DNA from: Loxodes magnus
Lineage: Eukaryota > Ciliophora > Karyorelictea > Loxodida > Loxodidae
DNA length: 64,000 nt
Assembly (NCBI GenBank): GCA_946699065.1
Contig: CAMPDV010000128.1
Span: forward strand, 620,001 to 684,000
Direction of reading: 5' to 3'
Below, piece by piece: positions 33,572 to 45,700 of this stretch. Within the stretch, counting starts at the first letter, position 1. Each line of letters opens with the position of its first letter. Under the pieces are notes generated by a model that saw nothing but the letters and a program-made list of their open reading frames with translations, did not search any database and was not told the DNA's origin. The translations under genes were made by a program, and so were the position numbers.

Positions 33572-33715
33572 AATTTGATGAATAAATGAAATAAAAAGCA
33601 ATAATTTTTTAACTTAGAAAATTATTCAAATTGAAATATAAAATTAAAAAAATAAAACTTTAAAAAATCTAAAGAAAAATACATAAATAAATAAATTTAT
33701 TAATTTATTAAATTA

Positions 33716-34256
33716 GAGTGGTACTACATTACTTGGTTCACCACGAAAAAATAAAAAAACTAAATTTAATTGTTAATAATAAGTTAGAAATGTTTCTAGC
33801 TTCGTCTGGTCTCTTTGATTCTTATCTTCTTCTCTATGTTTTTATAATCGAAATTGATTGCCTTTACTTTTTAAATTCTTGTTATTCTTGCAAAGGCTGG
33901 AGTTAGAAGTCAGAGAAAATTCAAATATTTGTGTCAAATGATTCAATTAGGTAAAATTCTTCTAATAATTGTTATTTTTGATCTCAGTCATATATTTGTT
34001 GTTTTCTAAATTCCTGATCAGAATAGCGACATGAAAAATCAGGACAACTCTGAGATCTGGATTTCAATTCCCTCTAGTCGATATCTCGTACTGATAGAGA
34101 GAACCCTTAGATAAGTAAAGCTTATCACAAAATGGGCCCGTCCTTACTTTTTTGTGGTGACATCTAGTACAAGAGTAATTGCATTGCAGACATGATTTCA
34201 CCGGATTATCTACTCGGTCGATTAGAAACCAAAATCCATTAAAAAAATGAATTATA
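33716..34256 (-). repeat. Dispersed repeat R1, copy A
   Basis: Nearly identical to 60671-61211 (copy B) in the same orientation, with scattered substitutions and small indels. Both copies end at high coordinates in a TAA/ATA-type microsatellite, as non-LTR retroelement ends do. On the minus strand one frame encodes a Cys cluster (C-x2-C-x4-C-x2-C-HHKK, then PFCDKLYLS). A second frame encodes a helical stretch conserved in both copies (CPDFSCRYSD-x-EFRKQQ ... RRRQESKRPDEARNIS). The change of frame between the two suggests decay or an unseen intron. Probably a fragment of a transposon-encoded protein. Confidence 0.8.
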
Positions 34257-34328
34257 ATAATAATATATTAACATGGCCTCATCTTGTTCGGTTTACCACG
34301 AATTAGAGTTTATGGTGATTTGTATAAA

Positions 34329-34688
34329 TCAATATGTCTCGAATTAGTTTTCTTCTGGATTTTCTGGATAGTAAATTCTTATAGCTGGCTTGTTTTCTCC
34401 TCTTGCTATTGCTTGTAAGTCAAATCCAATTGCCATCTTTAGTTGCGTCAATTCTTCTTAGATTTTTGGAGATTCTAAGAATGGTTTAAATATTTTTTTC
34501 TTGTAAATTCTTCTACCAAGGCAAGCAATAGATCTTGGTTAGGTTTTAGATTCCTCTTTCTGTTACTTGAGATTGCTTCTTCTTAAATCTACAGCATTAA
34601 TTAATCTAGTGTCCATAATTATTGCAGAAGCAACATCTAATTTTTCTTTTCTAATAGGATAAGCTTAAGTTCTGATTCCCTTCTCCAT
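34329..34688 (-). CDS. Hypothetical protein, 119 aa
   Basis: Not recognised. ATG at 34688 to UGA 34331-34329, 360 nt, no intron, strong coding bias. The sequence begins MEKGIRTQAYPIRKEKLD, contains TRLINAVDLRRSNLKQ, PRSIACLGRRIYKKK and LKMAIGFDLQAIARGENKP, and ends YYPENPEENQFETY. Basic, with no membrane span. It lies directly beside repeat R1 copy A but is absent next to copy B, so it is probably a host gene rather than part of the repeat. Confidence 0.62.
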
Positions 34689-35065
34689 TTAATTCCGGAT
34701 CTGAAATTCTATTTAACTTATTATGCTTCTTTTAACTGATATAGATATACAAAAATATATTCTAAAAAAGATGAATTAACCTTTAATATCCTTTAATATA
34801 AAATACTAAACAATATATAACTTTATCCTTTATAACAATCATAAACACAAAATATATAAATTTTTAAAACAAAACTTAATAAACTTTGAAACTTTATAAG
34901 TATATTAACTGATATAAATTATGTACTTAGATTTTACTAATTTTAATTATAACTTCTTAAATTGTTAAATTTAATTAGTCTTAGTAAGTTTTTGCCTCCT
35001 CTCAACTTGCAATTCTCCACTTTCTCACATTATAGTCATATCCTCCTGATACTAAACATCTATTG

Positions 35066-35968
35066 TCACTACTTAATGCTATTTAAATTATTTTATTTGA
35101 TGTCCTTAAAGAGTCTAGATACATTCACCTGTATTAAAGTTTCATATCTTGATTAAATGATCATAAGAACAAAAAATATAACACTTGAATCAGTACTAAG
35201 TTGAATGCTTGTCACAGTATCTGAATGGCCAGAGAGAGTACGAATACATTATCTAGTAGAGAAGTTCCATACTTTAATTGATAAATCACTCGAACCAGAT
35301 ATTATATATTTATTATCCAAAGTCAAAATTACCAAAAAAATTGAGCCTGAATATCCTGTAAGATTTCGAATAAGCTAACCAGTTGAGAAAGAGCAGATCT
35401 TTATATTTTTATCAGGAATTGTTGAACCAGCTACTATTTATTTCTGGTCATTTGTTGCTACTACTGAGTTAACTCGATACATATTTCCATTCAAAGTTCG
35501 AATACATTGACTAGATAAAAAATCCCAAAATGAATTCTTTGAACTTTCATACTTTTATCGTTTTATCTCGATTTCCAGATAAAATTCATTTCTTATCACT
35601 TGTTAGTGCTACTGAGTTAACTCAATCCTTATGTTTAGTCAAAGTTATCGTACAGTTTCCATTCTGATAGTCTCAAATCTTTATAGTTTCATCGTAACTT
35701 CCCGATACAATTCATTTCTGGTCACTTGTTATTTCTACCGAGTTAACAATTCATGTATATCCAATTAAAATTTAATCTGCAAAATTAAAGAATAAATACC
35801 TTGAGCTTATTCGTATTTTATTTTATTAACAAGTTTTTCGAAGCACAAGTTAGGTAAAATTTCATATTTAAAAAAAAAAAAGAGGTATTTTGCCCAGGAA
35901 ATAGTTTCTTTGTCTTAAGAGTTTTCTTAAGAAAATTATTTTCGTAAATTATTTTTCTTTTTTTTCAT
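35066..35968 (-). CDS. WD40-repeat protein with a frame-broken C-terminus (287 aa as read)
   Basis: ATG at 35968 (MKKKKNNLRKQFSQ). WD repeats follow: VNSVEITSDQKWIVSGSYDET-IKIWDY, WVNSVALTSDKKWILSGNRDKTIK, SFWDFLSSQCIRTLNG, NKYIISGSSDLSIKVWNFS, CIRTLSGHSDTVTSIQLSTD. Introns are 35777-35799 (23 nt) and 35537-35552 (16 nt); phases add up exactly (169+224+471 nt). The annotated frame then ends without a WD match at UGA 35068-35066. Further WD sequence continues in two other frames (CSYDHLIKIWNFNTGECIQTL, then ALSSDNRCLVSGGYDYNVRKW) to about 34990. One missing T in a T6 run would explain the first shift. Either a decaying gene or one with unrecognised splicing. Trp of IKIWDY is UGA. Confidence 0.65.
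35537..35552 (-). other. 16-nt intron
   Basis: Minus strand GTATGAAAG...TCAAAG. It joins RDKTIK to NSFWDFLSSQCIRTL. Confidence 0.7.
35777..35799 (-). other. 23-nt intron
   Basis: Minus strand GTATTT...TTGCAG. It joins KIKYEQAQ to DQILIGYTWIVNSVEIT in the WD40 gene. Confidence 0.75.
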
Positions 35969-36750
35969 TTTTTATTTAATAACATACTTTAATAATCGCT
36001 CAATAAAGTAACTCATCTTAAGAAAATAATATTTTGACTTAATTTCAATACATCTAAATACTTTATTTATTGATTTATTGAAAATTGTAATTATAAGTAC
36101 TCGATTATCACTTTATTTATTTTAAAAATCTATTTTATCCTTAAACCTAGGAAACTATAAATTGATTTTATAAAGTCCAGTATAAATAAGTTTCTTCAAT
36201 TTTCGTTATTTTATAACTTATTCTTTTATATAAAAGAGTAAGTTATTATATCCCATTATATCAAGGAATTTATATTCTTATTATGGTAACTTTACATAGT
36301 AACTTTACTATGCATTTATTAATTTTATTTTACTTTAGTTTTAAATCTAAAGAATCTTAAAAAGAAAACCTTTATTTTTATAAACCTTTTAAATGATAAA
36401 CAATATAATAAATTAAAAATACACTGAAACCTGCTATTATTAATAATTGCTTTTCACTTACATTTAATCAAGCAAACTAGTTTATATTAGAAAATCATAT
36501 ATAAATAAAAAAGCATCAAACTATTAATACTCAGTATTGAACTTTTTATTTTATAAGCTATTATCGTTTAATTATCTAATTTCTTGTTACTATTTATTCA
36601 TACTTTTTATTTGAACAATTTCCTCTTAAAATAATTTACAAAAGTAATTTATTATTAAATGGATGAAATTACCATCTAGTGTAATTATAAAAGAAACAGG
36701 ATGATTAATTTATAATCGATAAATAATGCTAATAATAATAATAATATACT
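35969..36750. other. AT-rich spacer, no gene seen
   Basis: No coding frame or repeat recognised. The right end runs into a TAA microsatellite (about 36722-36752) that belongs to the neighbouring ORF1 element. Confidence 0.5.
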
Positions 36751-36752
36751 AA

Positions 36753-37554
36753 AATAAATGTTTGTGGCTTTGAGGAATCTCAACCTCGTTTCCACTGCCA
36801 ACCAGTGATCGCTCCTGGAGGCTTAAATAAAAGTTTGGGCCACTCAGTTTTTTCGGAGTTCTGGAACTCGATCGAAAAATTCTCTTTCTGTAAATTCTTC
36901 AGTCAATCGTCACATAAATTCTTGTTAATTCTCTTCATACTTCTTCGCTGTTTCTCTTCATCTATTCCTTATATATCTTGCATCTCTTGTAATTATGAAA
37001 TCTTGATTAGCACAGGTAACAATCTTGAAAATCCTTCTAATATTAGTTGTCTCTATTTGTCTATCGTCTTCTACTTCCATTTTTATTTCTTAGATTAAAT
37101 GTTCTTCTCTTTTTGTCCAAGTTGCTTTACTTCAATTTCTTATTTGACTATTCTTTCTTCAATATTTTTTTTCTAATAATTTTTTGTTTTCTTATCTTAA
37201 TATTTTGACTTCTTCTTACAGAATTCGAACAAATTTCAAAAGAGTTTCAATTAGTATTTATTCTTCATTTTTCTGTTTTTGCATAGTTTTTACATTATCG
37301 AATTTCATATAGTTACTTGATCTTTGCTTAGGAAGAAATTCAATACTTTATTATTCGTTTTATTCTGTTTATGTTTATTTTAGTTCTTATTTAATTTAAG
37401 ATTGTCTTTAATTTTCTACTATTGGAGGCCATTAAGATTAACAAAATTATTATTTCCGTAAAGAAGTCGTGGTGGATGAAGAATTAGAAGTCTCTGGTTT
37501 TTGCTCCTTTATCTATAGAGCCTGCAAAAAACCTTTCTTGAGACCCTCTGCCAT
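36753..37554 (-). mobile_element. Non-LTR retrotransposon ORF1 (gag-like), decayed copy of element R2
   Basis: On the minus strand ATG at 37554 opens MAEGLKKGFLQAL. It continues with a Gln-rich region, a coiled coil (LLKFVRILQEEVKILRQENKKLL) and a zinc knuckle CYLCQSRFHNYKRC (C-x2-C-x4-H-x4-C). A Trp/Arg-rich end follows. The same protein is encoded without interruption at 59079-59840 on the plus strand. This copy differs by several single-base and short indels that break the frame (for example in the coiled coil and just before the knuckle). After the ORF both copies go straight to a (TAA/TTA)n tail, with no ORF2. The ORF1 protein binds element RNA in known LINEs. Confidence 0.75.
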
Positions 37555-38019
37555 TTTTTATATTGATAAATAATGCTATATCTAGGCTTTTAATTTGATT
37601 AAAACCAGAAACTAAATTACTCGATCTCATTTCAGTCTAATATTAATCAGTAGAAGCAATAACTTTTTTTGTAGGTTTTTTTACTTTAACTTAATAAGTA
37701 GAAATAATATAAAAATTTACTATAACTAGTATTTCATTTTTTCCTAGTAATATTTACTAAAGTAGAGTTTAATTTAATTCTGCCTTTTTACATAATGTTT
37801 TAAGTTAGAATGGTTAATCCTTATATTAATTAAAGAATTTTTAAAAAATGAAGTATTTATTTCGGTTAAAGTTTAGAAAAGGCAGGAAAAGATATAAAAT
37901 ATAGCAATTTATTATTTTAGCTTTTTTAGTTTTGAGAAGATTTCATTTAAGTAGTTATATAAAATTTGAGGCTAGTAAAAAAGCAAACTAGTGCTTGGCA
38001 ATTGACATTAATTTTTGCG

Positions 38020-38532
38020 AGTTTAAAGAGAAAAAGTAAAGAAGATAATAAAAGAATAATAATTAATTAAATTAAAGAAGATTGATGAACTGAGAAAGAA
38101 ATTTCAAATCTAGTAGAATAATTAAATGTAATCTAGAATCAACTGAAATTAGAATAGAACAGGTTAACTAATCAAATTAAACTAGAAAATTCACAAGAGC
38201 TATTCTAAAGTAGGAACTAAATTATTAAAGATATGGAAAAACGGAAAAATAGTAAAATAGTGAAAAATATAATCCAAGAGGTTGTAAGATAAAAAGATAA
38301 TAAATAAATATAATTAAATAACTAAAATCTAATTAAAAATATTATAAATATTGTTCTATCCTATTCTATGCTAAAAATTGTAATACGTTGTGAAGTTAGA
38401 AGAAGATAAGATATCAAAATTTATGAAGAATTTTTAAAATATTATACAGAATATTTAGTTATGGAATATATCAAAATTATACCATAATATGCATTCTCAA
38501 TTATGTAAAACAGTAAAAATAGCCTATTTTGA
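38020..38532 (+). CDS. Possible coiled-coil ORF
   Basis: Not recognised. The frame reads KEDNKRIIINQIKEDWWTEKEISNLV, then EQLNVIQNQLKLEQNRL and KDMEKRKNSKIVKNIIQEVV, to UGA at 38530. There is no clear ATG. The composition is charged and helical, unlike the flanking AT-rich DNA, but with every frame open this is weak evidence. It could be an exon of a longer gene or a transposon remnant. Confidence 0.3.
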
Positions 38533-40214
38533 AGAAAATATATAAAAACAGAATGTTAGAGATTTTCTTAAAATTTTATATTAAAAAAATATGTAAAAAT
38601 AATTACTTTTATATAATATTCCTATATTTAAATAAACTAGCCAATATTAAAATTAAGGTCTTTTATTATTCTATAATATTTATCCTAGTCTCAAAAATAG
38701 TTATTGTTTTAAATAATTTAATAGAAACTGATAGAGTTAGTTAAAAAAAATTTATTTTATAAAAAATTTTATTTTTTTATTTATTTTTTCCATTTATTTT
38801 TAATATATTATTTAGTTATCTTACTATATTTATAAAATAAAACTGAGATTATATAAGATATTATATGCTTTGTCTTAAATTTTGGTATAAATATTTAAAA
38901 TATTTAGTTTGATTTCTTATAAAAAAGAATTATTTTAAACTTTTATTCGATAAAAAAAATAAATATTCACTTTCCTTAATTTTAATTTTAATTTAACCTA
39001 TTTTTGCTCTTTCTTTATATGATATTCAATCAACTAAAGTAATATTAAATATTTGTACATTTTTTATTTTTATATTTCTTTTTTTCCTTACTTGCTGTTT
39101 AACTAATATTGATTATTTTTTCATATTGCTTAATTAATTAATTTGATTCATTCTAATTTTCTACGTTTTTAGATTTCTTTAGATTTATCTCTTTAAATTC
39201 TATTTCTGTTATTTATTATCTGCTAGTATGTTAAATTTTAGCAATGCTAAGCATTCTTTATATTTTTCTTTGAAAAAGTAGCAAATTATTTAAATTTATA
39301 CCTAAATTTAGTTTTGTTATTTCCTTCTGAATATTTATAACTCATTATATCCTCTTTTCTTTCGCTAAATTAGTAAGTAAATTTCCAAGAAAAATTTAAA
39401 TTGATCTCTTAATTAGCTATTATTCAATAACTTATAATCTTAAGAGAAATAAAATTTGAAAATTAATTAGTAAAATTAACATAGAAGATAAGCTTCAAAA
39501 AACTGGATTCTGAATATTCTACTGAAACAACGTCAAAATGTTAACCGAATTTTTTATCTTCAATCAATATGATCTTAATTTCTCTAAATTTGCTTCAATA
39601 TTAAGTTTTATTTATTTTAGTCTCAATGTAGTTAAAACTTCATAAATTAAGAAACTGCCCAATTCTTTTAATTAACACTCTTATAATAGTTTTTTATATT
39701 TGCTTTATATAATCTTAATATAACCAATTTTATTTATTTATAAACTTTAGCATATTTTACCTCTAAGCAATTATAAACTACCATCAACTCATTATTTCAA
39801 GCTAGTTTCTCATTGAGAACTATATTGAAGATAAAATTTTGGTACAATTTTGTTTAGAAGAACTTTAAGTTTCAGAGATATTCAGACAAATATATACATT
39901 CCAGGAAAAACTTGAAGGAATTTAGAAATTTCCTAAAACTAACTATATTAAACTTATAAAGTTATATAGGAAAGAAATCATCTTAATCTTTAATTTTCGA
40001 ACCGATTCTTGTAGTTATCAATATGGTTTACATTAGCAGTATTATCCTGTTCAAAGTTATCTCAATTATGAATGGAGGTAAAAACATGCTTAAACATATC
40101 TTCAAATTTTACTACTATTTGGATTTACTTAGAAATCTTTCTGATAAATTTCTAGAAAGAAATTTGTAAAGAATAATAATATAAAACTAAATCTATTTAA
40201 ATTAGCAAAAAAAG
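38533..40214. other. AT-rich spacer, no gene seen
   Basis: About 1.7 kb, extremely AT-rich with long A and T runs. No supported gene, repeat or RNA. Confidence 0.45.
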
Positions 40215-41010
40215 ATGGCGGAATGGAACAAAGCCTTTCTCGATTAAAAGGCTTCTCGTAGCTCCTTAGATCAATCTTTCCAGCTCTAACAAACTCCAAC
40301 AAAGACAAAAAAGAAATAATATTGTAAAATCTCAGAAGAAAAATAGTTTCCTTCCAAGATTTAAAAAAAAAGTTATACCTTCGAACAACTTATGAACTTA
40401 GATAAAAAGTCTCTTGTTTAAATCATTTTTGATTACATTGATAAGGTAGAGAACCTCGAACATTACGTCATGAGTTTACAATAAGACTTTTAAGATAATG
40501 TTTAGGACGAGAGACCGCATAATGAATTTGTGACCAAAGAGGACATTAACAACAGATATTAAGAAATAGAATGCGATATAGTAAGAATTTATGAATAACA
40601 GGGAACAGATTTCTTAAAGTATGAAAACGCATTTTAATAAATAACGGAAATAAAAAAGAGACTAGGAAAATTAGAGGAATAAGACCTAAAAAGAAATAAT
40701 GAACCAATGGTAATAGAAGAATAACTTATGACGACAGAAAAATTTTTCAAGGAAAAATGTTATATATGCGGCAGCTTATTCCACTTATGAAAAAAGTGTA
40801 GGAGGAATTGGTAAGTAAGAAAAAATATTTGGAAAGAACTTACAAATTTTTATCCTTCCTCGGATGGTTAGCTTTGAAGAAAAAAGATAACTCCAAGACC
40901 ATTCGGAAAGCTCGGAAGTGAACTTGGAAGGAGACACCGGCAAGTCCGAGACCCTGTAAAAGGTAATGAAGGGGTTATAGATCTATTAAGGAAACATTCC
41001 ATTATCCATA
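40215..41010 (+). mobile_element. Non-LTR retrotransposon ORF1 (gag-like) protein, second family
   Basis: ATG at 40215 (MAEWNKAFLDQKASRSSLDQ), a Gln/Lys-rich N-terminus, then a long coiled coil (VENLEHYVMSLQQDFQDN, ITEIKKRLGKLEEQDLKRN). The zinc knuckle is CYICGSLFHLWKKC (C-x2-C-x4-H-x4-C). A basic Trp/Arg end (ELTNFYPSSDGQLWRKK) is homologous in layout to the R2 ORF1 end (ELTRIYVTMEGRIYRRR). One open frame from start to about 41010. No ORF2 follows. The layout is the same as in R2 but the sequence is clearly different. Confidence 0.72.
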
Positions 41011-42809
41011 AAATTTTTAATTTAATTTAAACTAGCAAAATACTTCATTTCAATAATTAAAAACAAACCTTCAAATTTAAATTTTTTCATAAGAATTTAC
41101 TAGAAAAAGAAATTAAATATTTAGAAAATGCATATCAATCTAAACAGAGCAGTAGTTAGAATAAAAGAAAGCTTTAGGAGGGTTGAGAAAAAACAAGAAA
41201 CGTAAAAAATCAAATATTCAAAAGAATTTTGCCTTAATAAACTTAAAATTATAAAAATTAAAGTATCTGAACTAAATTAGAAGCTGCATAAAAAATAATT
41301 TAATTAAAGTGAACTAATTTTATATTTTATAGTTTTAAGTTTACTTTATTATATTTAAATACTTTTCTCTTAAAAAATTTCATTTATAATAAATCTAGTA
41401 AGAAATGTACTAATTTAAGCTTATTTTATTACTTCTTACGATTTCATTAATTATCTTGTTCTTACATAAAATAAATATAAATACCTTATTATTAATTTAC
41501 AGATTACTCCTCTAAGATCTTTTAGTTCATATTTCAATAAATTAATTGATTTTATTATACGTTGAGTTAAAGGAATTATTTCGTAATTTATTATTTATTA
41601 ATTTTCTAAAATTATCTAATAATTATCTTCGTAGAATCGATTAATCTAAAGTCTTTTATTTTTATAATGTGGCAAATTTAAATTTATAAGAGTTATAAAT
41701 ATATTAAAAAAGGGATGAATATAGAGATAATTTGTTCTTAATAATGACTCTTCTTTAATTAATTAAAAAAGAAGCTGCAAATTCAAAGGTTAAGCACAGG
41801 CAGGCGCATAAAAACCTCAAATCAAGAGAGTGGAGTTTCTACAACTAACAGAAGTCAACTTAATAATGAATTTGTTAAGGAAATTATTAGAAAACTGTAG
41901 TTAAAAACTAGAAAACAAATCTCTATGTGTTCCATTTAAATAGCTTAGAAACTCTCTTTAACGGGGACATTAATTGTAGAGTTTACGGAAAGAAAAATCC
42001 AATATATAGGAAGAAAAATAGTATTACTCCTAAAATAGTACCACCAAAGATACTTAATGAGTATCCTAAAGATATTTTAAAAAATTTGATATTATCTAAG
42101 ATAGTAAGAATATTAAAGATATACATTCAAATCAGAACTAAAATTAAAATATCTTTATTTGCTAATCAAAAAGCACATAAACTTAAGATTTATTAGAATA
42201 ATACCAATCAGTAATTAGATTATAATTGATGCAATTAAATTAATTAAAAGTAAAGCAATATTATTAAATCTTATATTTCACACGATCATTATTTATCTAG
42301 TCTCTAGAATAAAAACACACAATTTTAAAATTAAACGCTTACTTTATAAGTGTAATACAAGAACAAATAATATAAAATAAATATAATGAAAATTAGTCTA
42401 TTTAAGAAATAAAAAAACTTAAAAACACTATATAAAGACTAATTGATAAGAACTAGCTGTTAAACGAAAATTTAATCAGTGTAAAAACAAAATATGATCT
42501 AGATATATAAACCTTGATAAGTAACTAAGAAGCAACCGAAATAAATTATAAAAATTACATAAATAAAATTTAATAGAAATTCAAAAGAATATAAAATATA
42601 AGCTAGCTACTAAAATATGATATATAATAATATCAGAAAAAGCTACAATAAAAATAAATCGATAGCAGATAAAAATAACTTATTGATATATCTACTTAAA
42701 CCAATCTTTTCTGTAATTTCTAAAACTAAATAATTTAAACTGATTAATTTTTATTCTAGATAGAGAAATTAAGACACAACGAGGCACTGATAAAAATCAA
42801 ATTAATTAT
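41011..42809. other. AT-rich spacer with a possible ORF fragment
   Basis: Mostly featureless. A GC-richer patch at 41765-42000 gives a plausible plus-strand reading (QAQAGAQKPQIKRVEFLQL, then EVNLIMNLLRKLLENCSQKL). No start or stop is convincing, so it is not called as a gene. Confidence 0.35.
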
Positions 42810-43667
42810 ATGAGTGAATCTTAATCTAATGGATCAAAGCTGAATCCGATGTTAATGACAGGTGTAGATATCTCACAAAGAGATAATTTGGAAATAATTA
42901 CTAATTTTAATTAAATTGAAACAGATAACTTACTAAATAAAACTTAGTTGGATTAATAAAGAATTGGGGTAGAATAAACTTATCATTTACTTCAACTAAT
43001 TACCTAATAAAAGATGATAGAAATAGAATTATAATAGTTATATGCTTAGTATTAGAATTTAAAAAACTTAAATATGTAATCAATAGACAAGGAATAGAAA
43101 GCTAAAATGGAAAATTTACTCTGAGTATTGAATTAGATAAGTAAAGACTATATATTTATGAAATAAATATAACTTTGTAAGTATAAGAAAATTAAAGGAT
43201 TTAGTTTATAATTTTAAAATTATATCTAAAATTTAAAAGAAATTAGTAATTAATAATAGTATCTTATAAGAAATAATATGTAGATGCTTAAGCATAAACA
43301 TGGAATGGAAATATTTAAACTTAAAGTAGTCTTATTTAATTAGATAATTTAAATGAAAAATAAAGAGATCTTATCTGCCTAAAACTTACATAAACAGATA
43401 TATTGAAACAAGATAAGTAAATTCAGACTTAAATCTTTATAAGGAAGTATCAACTAACACTATTAGAATGTAATATAATAACTAATATTGTCAAGAGATT
43501 TAATTAATCAAGATTTTATTAAACTATATAATTAATATCACCAACTAAACTTAAATTTCATTTTAAGCACCTAAAATATTTAGGCACAAGAGATAAAAAT
43601 ATAGGAGTATTAGCAATTTAATTAAAACTTTTAAAAAGATATATTTGATTTTTCTGCCAAAAGCTGA
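42810..43667 (+). CDS. Hypothetical Gln-rich coiled-coil protein, 285 aa or longer
   Basis: Not recognised. ATG at 42810 (MSESQSNGSKLNPMLMTGVD) opens a frame rich in Gln, Asn, Leu and Lys with helical stretches (TYHLLQLITQQKMIEIELQQL, SIDKEQKAKMENLLWVLNQ). It ends DIFDFSAKS-UGA at 43665. Beyond this, a frame shifted by 2 mod 3 (LIELDRLIDIVYQNQNLP, ILKRKHEEDDIIILSAK) looks strongly coding to about 43880. The gene may therefore continue through an unplaced intron and be cut by the ORF1 element that starts there. Confidence 0.5.
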
Positions 43668-43894
43668 TAAAAGGATTAATAGAGTTAGACAGATTAATAG
43701 ATATTGTTTATCAGAATCAAAATTTACCTTCGAATAGTAATCTTAATATTCTTAAAAGAAAACATGAAGAAGATGACATAATAATTCTATCAGCAAAATG
43801 CATAAGTAAACATAATAATAAAAAAGAATTTATTAAATCATATATTACTTAAATCTAACTAGCATATATCTTTAAAAGGTTATGGTAATAGATA

Positions 43895-44749
43895 AAATTG
43901 TTTAGAGGTCTTCTTGGATTTTCACCAATTTCCCTCTTTCCAACCAGAATAGTCTGGTGAATAAAAAGAGAAGTTTATTGCTTAATTTCTATTTTTTCTT
44001 GTCTTAAATCTTGTATTTCTCTTCTCTCTCCATCTTTCATCCATCTACCTTTCTACTATTCTTTTGGCGCTTGTCTTTTTAATTTTATAAATAGATCCTC
44101 TCTCAGTAATATAAATTCTTTCTGTCAGTCTCTTAACTCTCTAATTAAAATCATTCTTGAATACATAGAAATTTCTACACTATTTGTATTATTGTCCTTT
44201 TTTCTTGCAGTAACAGCACTTTCTACTATTCATTGTATTCTGATAAATTTTTGGTCTTTTTTCAATTTCCATTTGACAACCTTGCTAATTGTTTTAAAAT
44301 TATTCTTAAATTTGATTTTGCCCCAATATCGCAATTGGTTCTGGCTATTATGAACGTTCTGTTTATTTAATTAATTATGATTATGAGTCTTTTATTTACT
44401 ATATTTACTAAGAGCAGTCAGTTTGAATATTTAAATAGACATTCATTTCTCTTTCTTATTTAATTAATCAATATTCTACGTTTTCACGATTCTCTATCAA
44501 TATTTGATTTTACTCCTTAAGCTTTTTAACCTCATTAAGCAAAATTTTTACTAATTCTGTAAGTTATTCAATGCTATTTCGATTCTCACTAAGATTAATT
44601 TCTGAAAGATCTTAGTCAACTGGAGTTTCTTATTACTTTGTAGATGTGGACATTCTCTTCCTAGGTTTTGATTGTTTCTACTTTTTCTCTTCAGATTCTT
44701 ATTAATGTTTACCTTTCTAATTTTATTAGGTAAAAAAGCCGGGCTTCAT
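43895..44749 (-). mobile_element. Non-LTR retrotransposon ORF1 (gag-like), third copy
   Basis: Minus strand ATG at 44749 (MKPGFFTQQNQKGKHQQ). A Lys/Gln-rich region precedes a coiled coil (LTELVKILLNEVKKLKEQNQ). The knuckle region reads CYCKKKGQQYKQC, where the zinc-binding His is Gln. A basic end carries the same ERIYITERGSIYKIKK layout as the other ORF1 proteins. The RNA-strand 3' end has a CCAGA-TCTGG hairpin followed by GGTGAAAATCC, a block shared with the copy at 53535-54474. Confidence 0.65.
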
Positions 44750-45084
44750 TTCTTTTTCCTTTAAAAAATTATTAAAACGGAATCTTGAAGACGTCTCTAA
44801 TATGAAATGTGCAATATATAAAATAGATGTGTTACAATTTATTGAGACTTAGAATAAGGAAGGGTAAATAGTATGAAAAGTAAATTTGATATAGGCTGAA
44901 AACTCCTTAAAAGATATTCAACTTAAGTATATATTTTGATTCAATATTTTCATTAACATCCTGAACTTGGAAAAAGATTAGTACATATTTAAGTGAATCA
45001 ATGAGGATAAAAGAATATCTGCATTTATGAAAGTGGACTATCGGTAGAATCCGAGAAATGTTAGTAAATATTAATAAATTAGAA

Positions 45085-45700
45085 AAATAAAGATGGGGAA
45101 TATAAGCATTAATGGAATATCTAGTAAATGTATGAATGTAGAAGACTTTTTCAGAGATAGCAAATAGACGTTTTATCAATAAATGAAAACTGATAAAAAG
45201 ATGAATTTCCTACAATAATAATAAATGAATATGAAACATATTTTATAAGCTCAGGAAAAGGAGGTGGAGTATGTCTAGTAGTAGAAGAAGGGTTGGATAT
45301 TATAGAAGTGCAAATAGAAGATGAAAAATAATGAAATCGATTAGTTATAATCAAACTGGATAATATTTTAATACTTCTTGTTACATGCCTGATAGTGGGA
45401 AAAACTAAGATATCAAAGATTAAGCATATGAACTTCTTAACACATTGCTAAATAAATTCGATGAGAATCCACATAGACTAATGAGAGATTTCAACACCCT
45501 TTTATAAGGTTTTGGAGACAATCCTGAAAAAATTTAGATAATACATATAAATTATAAAAATTTCTATTACAAAATGGTCTTGAAATAATTAATGATAGTA
45601 GCGTTAATACATATATACATAAAGGAACTGGATAATTTTGTTGTAATTATTAGATCATTAAAGCAACCATTTGAATATTAAATATAAATAAATAGGGAGG
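45085..45700 (+). mobile_element. LINE ORF2 endonuclease (APE-type) domain, frame-damaged
   Basis: The reading MGNISINGISSKCMNVEDFF, QIDVLSINENWQKDEF, INEYETYFISSGKGGG-VCLVVEEGL follows the APE endonuclease plan of LINE ORF2 (opening G-x-x-x-x-N-G, catalytic Glu in 'SINE', the GGG-V strand). After a frame change near 45350 it continues NQTGQYFNTSCYMPDSGKNQ and RLMRDFNTLLQGFGDNP, corresponding to the conserved GDFN motif, with Arg in place of Gly. The frame changes indicate a degraded copy. Nicking of target DNA is the known role of this domain. Confidence 0.7.

Noticed and set aside
38020-38532. Confident gene call for the coiled-coil reading
   Set aside because: No ATG and no homology. With a code lacking unconditional stops, length alone is not evidence, so it is listed only at low confidence.
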